64,000 bases of DNA, taken from NCBI GenBank assembly GCA_014549065.1, contig JACDOX010000561.1, positions 118,550 through 182,549 of the forward strand, in the 5' to 3' direction. This document shows, one piece after another, positions 22,576 through 36,073 of this stretch. The translations under genes and the position numbers were made by a program. The DNA is from Cardinalis cardinalis (Eukaryota > Chordata > Aves > Passeriformes > Cardinalidae). Every line of letters starts with the position of its first letter. Positions within the stretch are counted from its first letter, which is position 1. The notes below the pieces were generated by a model. It did not search any database and had not been told where the DNA came from. It saw only the letters and a program-made list of their open reading frames with translations.

Positions 22576-25500
22576 GACACTTAAGTTAGTCACTACACTA
22601 CTCTAAGCTGACTTCAAGACCTTTTCTTCTTACAGCAACACTCCAAACATACTGAATGCAGAGGAAACATCATTCTCCCCTACAAGAGCCTGCAGTGAAA
22701 GAAACTCCCAGGACATGGTGCCTAACCCAGTGGTGCCTGGGTCTGCCCAGGGGTGCAGCAACGTGGTTTTGTGCTGTTTTTAATGAGTTTTAAGAAGTTG
22801 TACCAGCTGCCAGGCTGAGTTGATTTACCTGGTTTGCTCTCACATGCTCGCTGCTACCATCGAGCAGTGAAACAAGGGTTGCAAGGTAACTAAAATTACC
22901 ATTACAGTAATTATCAGCCTGAACATTGCACTTTTAAAGTAATGACCCTTACCTAGGAGTGCAGAAAGGCATTGGTCAGCTGCAGATTATTTACTAAATT
23001 CCTCAATTCTTACTTTTCTGGCCAAGCCCCAGCCACTTACACCTGCAGAGCAACACAGGGGATGAAGAAGCTGGAGATCTCCTCAGCATTCACCAGCATA
23101 GAACAAGCCAGATCCAGCACAGACATGGACGCCAGCTATGGAGACACAATTGGGACAGCAAAAGCTCCAAGGAGCCCAAGGGAATGAGTCAGTGAGCAGG
23201 GGGGGTGTGAAGAGGCATTTCACTGGGTGGGTACAAACACAGCAGGTATCAGCACGCAGCAGCCTGTGCTGCTCCTGAGCTGAGGGAAGGCTTTGTTTCG
23301 GGAAGAGTCACCCTTTTCTGAAGTCTCCTCTTCTTTCAGGGCTCAGTATCACATGCAACAGCACAGAGAAGGAGAAGAAATCCATTCCCACCAAAAACCT
23401 CGAGCTGTAAACTCCCAGTATCACAGAAAGAACCCAACCTTTAACAACTTGAAAACACACAAGATCAGGAAGCTTGGTTTTAGAGCTCACTAAGAGCTAA
23501 CTGAGGTCCTCCATCAAAAGCAGCAGCAAAAGCCCACTCCAAGCCGGCTGCAGCTCCCCAAAGCACGTAGCAATGAGGAATGCAAACTGGGATGCTGCTG
23601 ACCTTGCCTTAAGACTGGGAACAGCAACGTATCTTCTGTGGGCACCATGCACAGGAGGGAGGTGAGGAGACACAGAGATACCTCCTCCAGAAAGCTGCTC
23701 TCTTTTTTTTTTTCTCCTTTTTTAAAAAATATTGCAGGTGATAGTTAAACTCTGCACCACTCCCAGGGGAAAAACACATGGGGATGATCCTACTGCACAC
23801 CTGCAGGCTCCTCTCCATGCCCAAGAAGAGCGGACAAAGATCCAAATTCTGGGTGCAACCATGTTCCCAATAGACCAGGTCCACAGGCAAACAACCAGTC
23901 ACTGAACTGTTCCCCCAAACACTCAGAGCCAGGAATCAGAAGCTGTTTGTAAAGCCTCAAGGTACTGACTCCACTTGATTGGGACTAGCTCCAGTGCCAC
24001 CCTGGAGCCAGAAGGATGTTGCCCCAATGAATGCAGCACCAGAAGAGCACTGCATGTCCCAGGAACATGCCCAGACANTTCACACCACCCCCATAGGGAT
24101 GGTTTTCCTTCCAGCTTTCTGCTCGTGATGCTCACTGACCACAAAGTCACCCTTGACCCTGGAGTGGCTACACAAGCCAGGCAGCAAAGGAGAAGATGGT
24201 TCCTGGAAAATCACAGTGGGTTTTGTAACACCTCCAACAAAGAGGATGTTTTCCAGTATCCCTCCAGGGATCCTGCACCACAGGGCAGGTAATGCCCACC
24301 CTGAATAAAACAAAACAATGGGATATCAGCGCTTGGATTAACGAGACATCCTTGTTGGCAGTCCCCATCCCATAATAAAGTCATTCTCCTCTTAGCGAGG
24401 CTGGGGAGAAGCCCTCAGTGAGCACAGCTTCCTAATATTTCCATTGCACAATGTTCTTCGTCCTCTATTGGCACAATTTGGCTTGCAAAAAGCACCTCAC
24501 AGATGCCTGGAGGTTCTGCCCTGTGTCCTCACACATATCCTGCTTCTACTTTGACACGAGATCCCACAGCACCATCCATAAAAGCCAAAGAGTTGGGGAT
24601 GGGTACCAAGATGGTAGGAGACACCAGGACACCAAACAAACATGGGGTGACGCAACTGTCAGCTTCCCAAGGCTGCACCCCAGCATGGCTGGCAGGGATG
24701 AAAATCCTCCCATCCCCACCAGGAACAGGAACCAAACAGAAAGGGAGTGTGAAGCAGCAATTAAATACCACCATGTACAGTCAGCAGTCAGTTATGGCAT
24801 GTAGCAGAGCAGCTAAGTCCTGTCACGTCCCAGAGCTGCTCCTTTTGTGAGCACAGGGACTGCAGCAGAACTCCTCTCACCCCGCCAAGATTCGGCCTCT
24901 GGCTGTTTCCACCAGCCTGTTTTTTCCATCCAGCAGTGGAATCAGGCAGCTTTAGTTTTTAACCCTCTTAATTAGGGGTGTGCAGCAGTCTTCATTCCTT
25001 AATTACATTCATTGACACATCTGATGCAACACATTTACAAACAACCGTTTTCACTGAAGGTAGCTTTGAATCAAAATTGCTGTTGAATTCCCACACTGGC
25101 TGTGCAGTGTCACCAATGGGGAAAAGACACAACATGGCATTCTGGATGCTTTAACAAGACACACAGCTTGGAAATGCTATTTTCATTAAACAGTCACCTC
25201 TTTCTTTGGCAGAGCAGATAAACCACTGGCAGTCTAAGGTTTTGGAATGGGAGCACAGCTCTCAGAAGTTTACAGCAAAAAAGTGACCATTTCAAGCAAT
25301 CCTCTCCAATACTGACCCACAGGATGGAGGAACAGCATTTCAGTGCCTATCCTGATGATTTTGGTCCATCACCATTCAGTAGCTCAGTTAAAGGCAGACA
25401 ATGGGGATGCTCCATTTCAGCAGCTCAGCTGTCAGGAATCCCTTTGATCCTCTGGGACAGCAAACACTCAGTGAGCACTTTATCACCCCCACTTCTGCTG

Positions 25501-28500
25501 CAGAATGAAAATAACGACGCTGACACCTTCTGCCTGCCCACAGAGCCGTGGCAGCATTATCCCACAGGGAGCCTGTGCTCACTCCTGTTTTGAATTACTG
25601 CCCCAGATCCCATCCTGATGCATTAATGGCTCACCAGGGCACAGCAGCTGAGCACCAGCCAGCAGCCTGGCCTATAAGCAGTAGGAAACAGTCAACAGCA
25701 TATTAAACACCACCATGGGGGAAAAGGAGAGCACCGATTTAAAGAATAGGATGAATGATAAGATGGTATTGTGAGAGTTTTTTCACCACTGGAGACCCAA
25801 GTAAGGATCCATGCTGGTTCTGGCAGCACAGTCTGCTTAGGTCCAGCATCAGCCAGAGTTGCTGCAATTATTTGCATGGAGGAAATGTACACAAACATTG
25901 CTTTCTTCAGACTACAGAAAGGAAAAGGAAGTTGTGTTCACCCTCAATACAGCAGGGAGGGGTCAGAAATACACTTTGCACCCACATTCAGGGGCCGTTT
26001 GCTCATATTTTTGGTCGCCACCCTCCTTTCTGTGCTGGATGGGTTGGTGTGGGAGGCTGGTCGTGGGTTGTGATTTCACTGAACAAATACCAGCACGGCC
26101 ATGCTCTACCGGCTCTCAAGAGGTATTTTCCACCTCGTCAACNCCCACCTTTGCCTCCCAGAACACCACAGCATGGTTAGTGCTGAGTACCACAGTGGTG
26201 CTCCTGGATGGCCCTCGTGTTTCTGAACAAAACACCACAGTACCTTCTCCAGCCACACTTAATCCTGCTGATCCAAACACTGCTCCACCCAGAAGCTCCA
26301 TGGACAACATGCACTAAAAGGATCTCTCCCACCCTCCTGTCTGGCTGCACCAGACCTGCTCTTTCTTCCATCACCCCCTGATTCCCTCCAATGTTCCCCC
26401 CACTTCCCAGGGGCTGTCCAGGATGCTTTTCCCCACCAACTGACACTTTTCTCCCCAGTCCTCTCCCTTTTATCCTGTTAATACAGGATATTTTATACTG
26501 TTAATACACACAATACTGGGAGAAGTTTAACAGCCATGAGGGCATTAAAAGGAGTGTGGTTATGAAGTCAGGTGGGCACGTGCACTGGGGAAACTGGGGC
26601 AGCACTTGGAAGCTGTAAACCAGCGTTCTCCACTCCCACCAGTGCCAACGCAACCTGTCATGGCACAGCCAGGACAGTGCTGGCCCCCAACCAGCTGAGA
26701 AGACAACAATAAACAGCTTCCAACTGTTTTAACATTGCAATATTTTAAAATAAATGAAGAGCCAATAAAGACAAAATATATTCTTTGGTGGGGATAATGC
26801 ATATGCAGGAAACAGTAGCTGGTTTAAATTTCTCCCTAATAAAATAAATTAGGGGGAACTGTACATGGGGGTAGTAGTGCTTTTTGGATAAGCTACTGGC
26901 CTTATATACACAATTTAGCATCCCATTTATACTTATTTTATGACTTAGGTTTCAAAATAATCCTTATTCTATTCAAAGTGTGTGCTTGTGTGTATACACA
27001 CAAACCTCCGACAATATAATGGTGGCAGGAACAACCACATGGGGTTTTTTGGAGAAGCTTTGCTTATTTTTCCCTTTTTTATATTTAAATCCTTGTTGTG
27101 CAATTGCTTCATGCACAGATGAAGCCACACTGAACCCAAGAGTGCTTCATCCAGGTGAAAGCTCCACAAACTCACAGGGACTCAGCATAGCTCAGGTATT
27201 TATCAAGTATCAAAAGCAACAGCAAATTAAGACTAAACCATATTATTCTCAGTATTTTCCAAAATACTGAGATCCAAAATCAATTGGTCTTGCCCAGTAC
27301 TGAGGAATAAATGGAGAGCCTCAGCTAAAATTATGCTGCTAAAGGGCTGCAAATCCCACAGTCACAATTCCAGACAAGTGAGCCACTCTTCTCAATGTGC
27401 TGCTGACAGCAGGAGCCACACAACAATATTGCTGAAATCCACATTCATGCCGCACAAGGGAATAAAATACCACACAGATCCTCTTTTCTGCAGGCTCTGG
27501 TGATACCATTGTTCAGGTTAAAACTGCCATGAGAAGACCCTTCAAACGAGGCCAGGGTGAAAGAGTGGAGAGAGCAAAAAGCATTGGTGAGCTCACCCAG
27601 GTGCCCCAGCCAAACCCGCTCTTTGGTGCTCCAATAAATATATTCTTAAACAACCTCCTTTGCACTTCCTTCAAGTTCTCTTTCTATACACACAATCTGA
27701 AGGTAAATAGTCACCTGCTCCCCTCTGAGATTAAAACAATGAACATACAAATGAGGTCTGAGCAGGTTGAGCTAGCTGGGAGGCACCTCCTTGCCAGTAT
27801 AAGCTGTGAGCAGGGCAATACATAAGATAAAAGCAGACTAATGAGAGCCCTTCCAGTGGCAAGAAGGGTAGTTTAAGAGTAAACAGCAAAAACGAGATGG
27901 AAACAAATGCAATGAGCTGGTCTCTGGTTAGGACACTGGTGCACAGCCTGAGCTCACTCCAGCTCCCCAGCTAAACAAGCTGCAAAAGCTCTTTAGAAGT
28001 GAACTAGAACTCCAAAACACGAACATTTCATTCTCTTATTCCTAAGCATGGGAGAGTATCTGCCTTACCAGGCTGTGTCCCCTGTTCAGCAACAAGGGAA
28101 GGAGAAGAGGACCTGCCCTGCCCTGCTCTGCAGGCTTTGGTTGACTGCCTGGGCTTCGAAGCACCTGCGCTGAGCATGGACCTCACTGGCGTCACTGCCA
28201 TGTGGATTTGCTGCTTCCCAGGCGTTTTACCTGCTGACATTACAACTGCAAGCCTGTTTGTTTTATTAAATTGCGCTCCTACTCTTAAGCTACCATCCAA
28301 TTACTGCTCCCAATTACTCGGCTCTTAAGAGACAACATTAATTACAGAGTACCCTGTGAACAAGGCTGCTGTCTGCTGAACTGCAGAGAGCTGAAGCATC
28401 CAGGACCAGTCTCTCCTCTGGGAGAAGAAAGAGAGATTCCTCCAGTGGTAGACAGTCCTGAGCATGAAGGGCAGGTTTGTTGAAACAGACCATGAGCATC

Positions 28501-30039
28501 ACAGCCTCAATGCCCACATTTCAGCAGCCCTTTGGATCCTCCAAGTATCTACAGCAATAAATATCCGTTTTTCCCTATGGGATTCAACAAAATACAGCAC
28601 CAGTTCAAGCCTGGGGATGTTAACCCAGAAATCTCTGGGATTAAGGGCACGCACCAGCAACAGCAGCCAGTGCTGTATAAATGCCCCTGAGTTTTAAGCA
28701 CCTTGGCAAAGCACTCAAAACCAGGAGGATGAAGAACCCAAACTCTATGGGAGAAATACCTGTGTACCGTGGTCCTTCAAGCACAGGCAACTTTATAGCA
28801 AGAACTGCGCTGTTCAGACATTAATAACAGCCCTGTGAGGTTAAGACCCAAAAGAGCTCCCTGTGCAGAGCCCAGGGACACAGGGGTACAGCGTGAGCCT
28901 TCAGGAAGAGCACAGAATGCTCGTTTGCCTTCACACAGTGGCCTCTGCAAACAGCAGCATAACAAGCTGTTGTGCAACTCACATTGCTCAGATTTAATAA
29001 TCCCNTAAATTCTGGCCTCTTTTTTTGCTTTCTACAAATAGATCTTTATTGCACAATTCACTGCCACTTGCATGAAACAGCGATATGCCAGAAGGAAACA
29101 GCACTTTGCCATGATTATCTACTTATTTTTAATATTAGATTTTTTTTTTCTCAAAAATGTGTTTCCCTTTGCATGGTGCAGTGCACTTTCAAAGTGTTCC
29201 ACCAACAGCACTGCAGAACTCAGTCTTGAGAACAGCAGGGAAGATCAGTGCTAGACATCCAAACACAAGAGGAAAGATAAAAAGGAGAATAATTCTTCTC
29301 TGTGCTTCACTTCTTCTCCCAGACCTTGCCAAGCACAGCTTTTGAGAAAAATCCATGTTGTAGCATTGGGATGGGGAACACCATGGTGGCTTGAACTGCT
29401 CACACCAGGGACATGCCTGCCTGGGGACACAGGGAACACATCTCACATCTGGAACAGCATCGATCTAGTACTATGGTGCAGGAGAACATGCTTCTATAAC
29501 CCACAACATACTTCATATTAAGAGCAGTAATTAAATCAATTAGTGGTCACCCAGCGAGCTGCTACTTTACAGAAGTTCATTTTAAGCAGCAAAACCAACT
29601 TACAGCACAGCTTAAAATAAGAAGGCGCCACATAATCATACAAATGCTCATGCCATTGGGAAATCAAGAATGGCTGCATAGGCTTCTGCTGCAGGTGGCT
29701 TATACCAAACACTTCATTAGTACCAGACAGGTGGATCTCAGATTCCAAATGAAACATACACATCCCCATTTACAGTGATTCAACCCAAAAAAGCCAGTCC
29801 TCCAACCAAAATGCAAGTGCCACATCCATTTTTCTCCACAGTAAGAGCAGATCACATATATGATCACTGCAAAAGTCAGAAGGGACTGTGCTGGATACCA
29901 CGCTGGCTAATTACTTGTGTGACGAATTATCAACTTAAAAAATCAAGTATCTGCATAGCTCCAAGCTGAATTTTTTTCCATTTTCCATTTTTTTCAGGTT
30001 TAAAAAAAAATACAATTTACTGCTTGGAGCAGCAAAGAC

Positions 30040-30056
30040 TTTTTTTTTTTTTTTTT
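30040..30056. repeat. Poly-T run
   Basis: Seventeen uninterrupted T residues, with a shorter A run about 40 bases to the left. No adjacent SINE or processed pseudogene body is recognisable. Confidence 0.9.
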
Positions 30057-31514
30057 AAACACAGCAACAAATTTCAAGCCTATTTCTCAAAGCACATCAA
30101 AAGAGCTCATCACTGGTAATACCAAGAGGTCTGGATCTTTTCTGTCTGGAATCAACTCTTAAAATTAAGTTTTCACAAAGCCTGTTTTCTTGATTTCGAG
30201 AAACTTGCCCCATCCTGAGCTTTAGTGACTCATCCCCAGACGTCTCTGACTTGTAGCACCTGAACTGACTGCACCCATGAAATACCTTGTGACTAGGCAA
30301 AACCACAGCCCATAGGTGGGAAAGCAGGGCAAGGAGATTAACTCGGAAAAACAGACAAAAACTGCACGTTCCCCAGTCACTGTTTCTACTGGAGATGTGG
30401 AATTGAGCAACTGCTAGGCTTGGCTGACACAGGCACGTTGAGATGATGGTCAATCTCATGAGGTGCAGCCAGCTGCATGTCTGTCCTACTTCCCTAAATC
30501 CCAAACACTCTTGCTCCAATAGCAAAGCTCTGACAACCCTTTCCAACAGAGAGGCTTGCTCTTTTCTCTCTCCCCTTGCTTTTTGTTTTAAAGAAATGTC
30601 TCAAAATATTTTCTATGGGAGTGTTTCTGCTGAAGGGAATTGAGGAAAAACATAAGCAGACACTTGAGGTAGACAGGAACCACCCACTCACAAACCTCCT
30701 GTTTCAGAGGTGCACAGCTGCAGCTCCAGTTGATGTCCTCTCCCCGTCCCCCCCATCTAGAAAATTTATTAAGACAAGTGTTTTAGTGAAAGAACAATGT
30801 TCTTCACCAATCCTATATTGTTCTTCTAGCAGCGAAGCTGAAGTGCTATGAAAGTTACAATTAATCAAACCTCAGTTTCAGTGTAACTCATCACTCCCTG
30901 CTTTTCTGCCAGAGTCAGAAGTTTCAGAAGGTTAACCCGTTTCCAAAACAAGCAGAATCTATCAACAAATTTTCAGCTGATTTTGTGGTTAATACTTCAA
31001 AGGGCAGAGTTGTTTCCTTACATTTGTATTTTCAAAGGCTGGGCAGGAGGTGGTACCTCTGCACAGCAAAAGCAGAGCTGAGCGCTTTTTGCAGCTGCTC
31101 CTACCACAGGAGTGATTTACAACTCTTTGTGCTGAGAAATGAGAAACGGTTAACGTACAACCACTTCCCCCAGCAAACAGAGTCAACCCTATAACCAGGT
31201 TAGCACCCCACTGAGACACTAATGAGCTGCGGACACACCTTCCAACCTCCTGAACCCGCGTGTGATGGAGCTGCAGGCATAGGGTGCTGGCACCTCTCCT
31301 TCACCTGTATCTGCAGAGAACCTTATCACTGGCACAGATGCAGCTGTGCATCTACCTCAAAAAAAGGAGAAAAAGTTTAATTCCGCTGTATTTGCATACC
31401 CTGTGTCTAATATAATGTATTTGATTGTCAGCCTTTGCTGTGATTAGCACTGTTCAGGTCAAATCCACCAGTGTAATAATCAAGCAATGCTCATGCTGGA
31501 GAGTCCAGCTCAAT

Positions 31515-31892
31515 TGTCGCAGACATCTTCCATGAGAAATCCTTTCTTAGGATTTCTAAGAGCTGCAGCTTCAGCGACAAATGTAAACACTGATTATCTG
31601 CTGCTGTGGAACGCCACAGGTCCACCTGTGATTGGCCCATCCTGGATGTTTATGGCTGATGGCCAATCAAGGACGGAGCTCTCTGGGACAGAGTCGGGGA
31701 GAGCTCCCTTGTTTTGACTTCTTCTCGATTCTATTTTTAGCATAGCAGCCTCTTGGAGAAACCTTCTCCCTTTCCTTTTCCTTTTAGTATAATGTAATAT
31801 ATATATAAAATAAGATAATAAATCAAGCCTTCTGATGGAGTCAAGGCTCTCATCTCTCTCTCATCCTGGAAACCCTCCTGAACACTACCACA
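31515..31892 (+). mobile_element. Solo LTR of an avian endogenous retrovirus (class II-like)
   Basis: 378-bp element starting TGTCGCAGAC and ending CTACCACA. It is flanked on both sides by the identical hexamer CTCAAT (31509-31514 and 31893-31898), a clean 6-bp target-site duplication. Internally it has inverted CCAAT motifs (gattggcc near 31630, ggccaatca near 31662), an AT-rich segment and AATAAA at 31817-31822 followed by the R/U5-like 'tcaagccttctgatgg' segment. The layout matches a common songbird LTR family, and the 6-bp duplication suggests ERVK-type integration. No internal gag/pol/env remains, so it arose by LTR-LTR recombination. It lies sense on the plus strand, antisense to EPB41. 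Confidence 0.92.
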
Positions 31893-34242
31893 CTCAATTA
31901 TAAAAAAAATAAACCTGCAAGAAAAGCATCACATTGAAATACCAAATTTCTCTGTAATTGCAAGCCTCCTTGCTTTGTGAATTCATCCCTCACGTCCATT
32001 ATCTACTCCCATTCCTGCCTCAGGAGGCACACAGGCAAGTAACACTAATAGATTCCATTTCCCTGAGTGCTCCCTCTCGATTCATCATGCAACAGGGATT
32101 CTTTTTTTAATAAACCACATGTCTGCAAAAGGAATATTGCCATACGTCATCATCAGGATAGATTAAGAGAGTCAATCATCATTTTTAAATAAGCCAAGAG
32201 CAACAGCTGCAAAACATGAAGCCACTAACACTGTCTGTGCCACTGCTGGTTTCCCCACAGGCATCCAATGGGTGTTTGCAGGTAGGAGGAAGAGCACCTG
32301 AACCAAGAAGAGGGATGCTTTCTGCATTGGTGCCCCAAAACTGAGGGGATGGGAGACATCAGCAACTCAAAGCATCTTGCTTCAGAACAAAACAAAGTGA
32401 AAAAACTTGCTTCAGTGTGTAAACAGAGGAAAAAAGGTCATTTTTTGAGACTAACTTGCTTGGACACGACAAGTCCCTCGGGTTCTTGTTATCAAGGGAA
32501 TGAAGCCTCCCAAACTTCACTGAAGAGATGGGCAGGGAAGGGGTCCTGCTCCGGGATGGGCACAACAGCTGCTCTGACCTCATCAACCAACCCCAGCTTT
32601 ATTGCACCATTTCCTGGAGGAGCAAAGGCAAGAGCCGAGATGGGTGGGAACAAACAAACTGATACCGCTAGCCATAAACAAAGGAAGTGTTTTCTGAAGG
32701 CAGCACCTAGGCAGACCTGATGGAAGTAACAGAAGTAGCAGTCACAACAACAAATCCCTCCAGAAGTCTGAAGAAACTATAACACTCACTAGAAGCAGTG
32801 CCAGAGGAATTCAGCAGGCGGCCATTTCCCCCCAGTATCACCAGCATGCCCTTCCCACGTTGCTGCAGTTGCTCCCACTGCCCATAAACCCCATTCCCAA
32901 GGCCATCCTGACAATATTAAATTTTTCAGAAAGCCCTGAAGAATGAAGCCAGCTCATGTGTGTGAGTCAGCAAACTCACACGTCTGCAAGACCCCTTTTC
33001 CATCCTGTTTAAACATCTGGGGGAGCCTGGCTGCACATGAAAATCCATGGAAAAGCAATATATATGTACCCTACATTCTTCCTCTTCCAAAACAGTTTCC
33101 CTTGCTAGTTGTTCCCCCTCTTTGAGAAAGTGTGGAGGTCCTTAAACCCTTTTGACTAGAAACATTTATGAACAGCTGAAAATTCCATTTTCTCTGCAAC
33201 TGAACTCTTCTCCAGGCCCCAAAAGCTTCCAGCTTTTCCTCTGAAAAGGAGAAAAAGTGATGAAAGTTATCCCTGCAGCTGGACCAGGCAGCCCACACTG
33301 AGTTTATCTTGTTGCTACCTCATGTGCGTATTCACCAAGACTCTCATGAGCTTCTCACCACACACACTCATCTTTCAAGTTGGCAGTTGGAGATAAAAAA
33401 GCAGCGATATCAGCATTGGCCACCAGCACCAATCCCAGGAGGAATGGAGGGACATGGGAGCAGCACTGGTACTTCCCAGGAGGAGGGATGGAGGGACACC
33501 AGAGAAGTGCCTGATACTCATCCCACCTGGTTTCTCCTATTCAAATTGTAAAAACGTGCTACCAAGGGTCTTAAAAATGCTGTTTTCTTGCATGGAATGT
33601 GACCCCTTCCTCCTACAAGCTATAGAGGTCTGCCTTCTGTCTGTGTCAGGGCATGTTTACATGATAAATGGCCTTTTTACTGCCTCTATACACTTACATG
33701 CACTCATGCAGGAGAAAGAGGGATGCTGGTTAGGTGACTTCTTTTGACTTCAGACCAACAACCATCCCCACAATTTAAACACACAATTTCCATCTTGTCT
33801 GTCAATTCACTGCCAACCAATAGTTGCAAAAGGAATTAAGGCCAGAAAACTTTGGCCTAAAGCTGGATTTCAAGATTTTTTTTTAGATCAAATGAGCAGC
33901 TGAGTTTTCATGGTACATGAAGGACAGGAGGACTCCCTTGTACCAGGAGGATGACAGCTCACCACTGCTCTTCTCCAAGGGGCTCCATCCCTGGAGGGTC
34001 CCACTGGCTTGTGTCTGATGTGCATGTCAAAGCGACACTGTCAGGATATGTGTCTTTGCCAACAGGACTAATACACTATGCACACACAGAATCCAGTATT
34101 TGAAGGACAGACCAGCAGTTTTTGTTTGGGGATTTAAGAGAGTTTTTTGTCAGTCTGCAAAATGTTACCCTGAGCTGCCCCTGCACTGACTAAAATTTGC
34201 ATTTTCCCATAAAGCCCTAGGGCATCCTGCTCTCCTCTGGCC

Positions 34243-34502
34243 CTCATGTTAAGAGGGGAAATCAGGAATATACATTCAGGTGGGATACCAGGAAAAGAGT
34301 TTCTTCCCCCAGAAGCTGGTCAGGCACTGACCAGACTCCCCAGGGAATGGTCAGAGCCTGCCAAGAGCTCCAGGAGTATCTGGACAATGGATAACCCTCT
34401 CAAGGATGCACCGGGTAGGATTGTTGGGGTGTCCTATGCAGGGCCAGGAGTTGGACTTGATAATCCTTGTGGGTCCCTTCCAACTCAGGAGATTCTATGA
34501 CA
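34243..34502 (+). mobile_element. CR1 LINE 3' end, distinct subfamily
   Basis: 'ttcttcccccagaagctggtcaggcactgaccagactccccagggaatggtcagagcctgccaagagctccaggagtatctggacaa', ending 'ggagttggacttgataatccttgtgggtcccttccaactcaggagattctatga'. This tail differs from the other CR1 copies in the window. Confidence 0.88.
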
Positions 34503-36040
34503 TTGGCTATAGGGCCCTCTTATCCACTGGTTCAGGAACTGGAAGGCAGCATGCAAGGCAGGGCTGCAGGAGCAAAAATATTTGCTGTTTAGGGCAGCTG
34601 AAGCTGGACTTGAAACATTTTTATCCTTCCATGAACCAACCCCTGCCCAATGACAAACAACTCCTAAAACTCCCCAGGAATGGTTACCAGCCGCACGTTC
34701 CTCAATTTCCAAGTGCCTGGCTCAAGGCACTGCAGGCAGCTCACAGAGGCAGAAACAGGGCTGGAACATGAAACGTTTCATCAGGCTCCATGTCAATGGG
34801 ATAAAACCAAACCACCCTTCAAGCCATCCTGGAGCATCCAGACCATCTCATGAGTGAATTGCAAAGGCCAGCTCATGCTTTTGATTCATTTGTACACAGG
34901 CATCGCAGATGAATTTGGATGGGAATTCGTAATCCTGTCTTTGGAGCAGAGTTTGAATAACAGGGAATAAATACAGCCTGGAGCCCTGGACACAATGGGA
35001 TAGGACTGTCCCCACTTACACCCTGCTCGCTCTCATACTCAGTGATACACAGGCCCTAGGGGTGAAAAGTCCATATGGAATCACACTCCAAGGCCACACC
35101 AGCATGGGAACCTGAGGAGATGCTGTGGGACCAGCAGTAGCACACACCATCTTCCACCTCCAAGGGTCTGGCTCTGCAATTCTACTATAAAGCCACGTGA
35201 GCAGCTTAGTTATTTATTTAACGAAAAGCTTTTAATTATCTCTCTCACACACACACATTCTATGGGGTGGGGAAGGAGTGGAATAATCAGCCTACAACCA
35301 GTGACTGGAGGGTTCAAAGGAATTGTGGTTTTCATAGAAACAGCTAACCAGCCCAATTCTTCTTCCACTGTTGTGGAAGAACACAGTGTACTTCCAGTGT
35401 ACTCCCATCCCCAGGGTCCAGCCACGGCATGTTTTGCTGTGGTTACATCTCAGGCTGAGCTGATCCTGTAAAGAGGACTCAATTTTGACAGAGCAAAGGA
35501 TCTTCCACAGGTCTGGGCTCCAGGTTTCCTGATGCAGCCACAGAGGGTTATTCCATTGTGTGACCCAGTCTGAAAGCCAGGCTGACATCCCATGGCACTC
35601 GCCCTCACCAGCAGATGGACTGGGCTGCTCCCCAAAAATACACATGGGGGAGGGAAGCACCCAACACTGTGGCCATGGCCATGCAACCAGGCAGCCATGA
35701 AGCTCTCCCATCACCTGCAAGACGAAACACTCCCCTGAGCTTCCCATCTTCCTACATCTTTTAGGCTCTGCACCGAGATCAGGGAGATACAAAATTCTCA
35801 GTCTCCTCCAAAAGCACCAGAGTTCAAGTGCTGTAAGACTTTATAAATTATAAATTACAATCCACTGCTATCAACATTTGCTCTGAGCACAGCAGCTAAA
35901 GCAAGCTGGCATGGGAATTTGTTTAAAAATCCCAGATTTGAAATGCAGCAGGGTCTGGAGGAGCATGGCCTGGAAGAGTATGATTGCTTGAACATAGCCC
36001 CGAAGCCCACACAATTTCCCTCTCTGTGGAACTGCTTCAT

Positions 36041-36073
36041 TTAAAAAAGAAAAAAAAAGAGAGAGAGAGAAAG
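36041..36073. repeat. A-rich / (GA)n simple repeat
   Basis: 'aaaaaagaaaaaaaagagagagagagaaag', a purine run grading from A-rich into GA dinucleotides. Confidence 0.85.
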
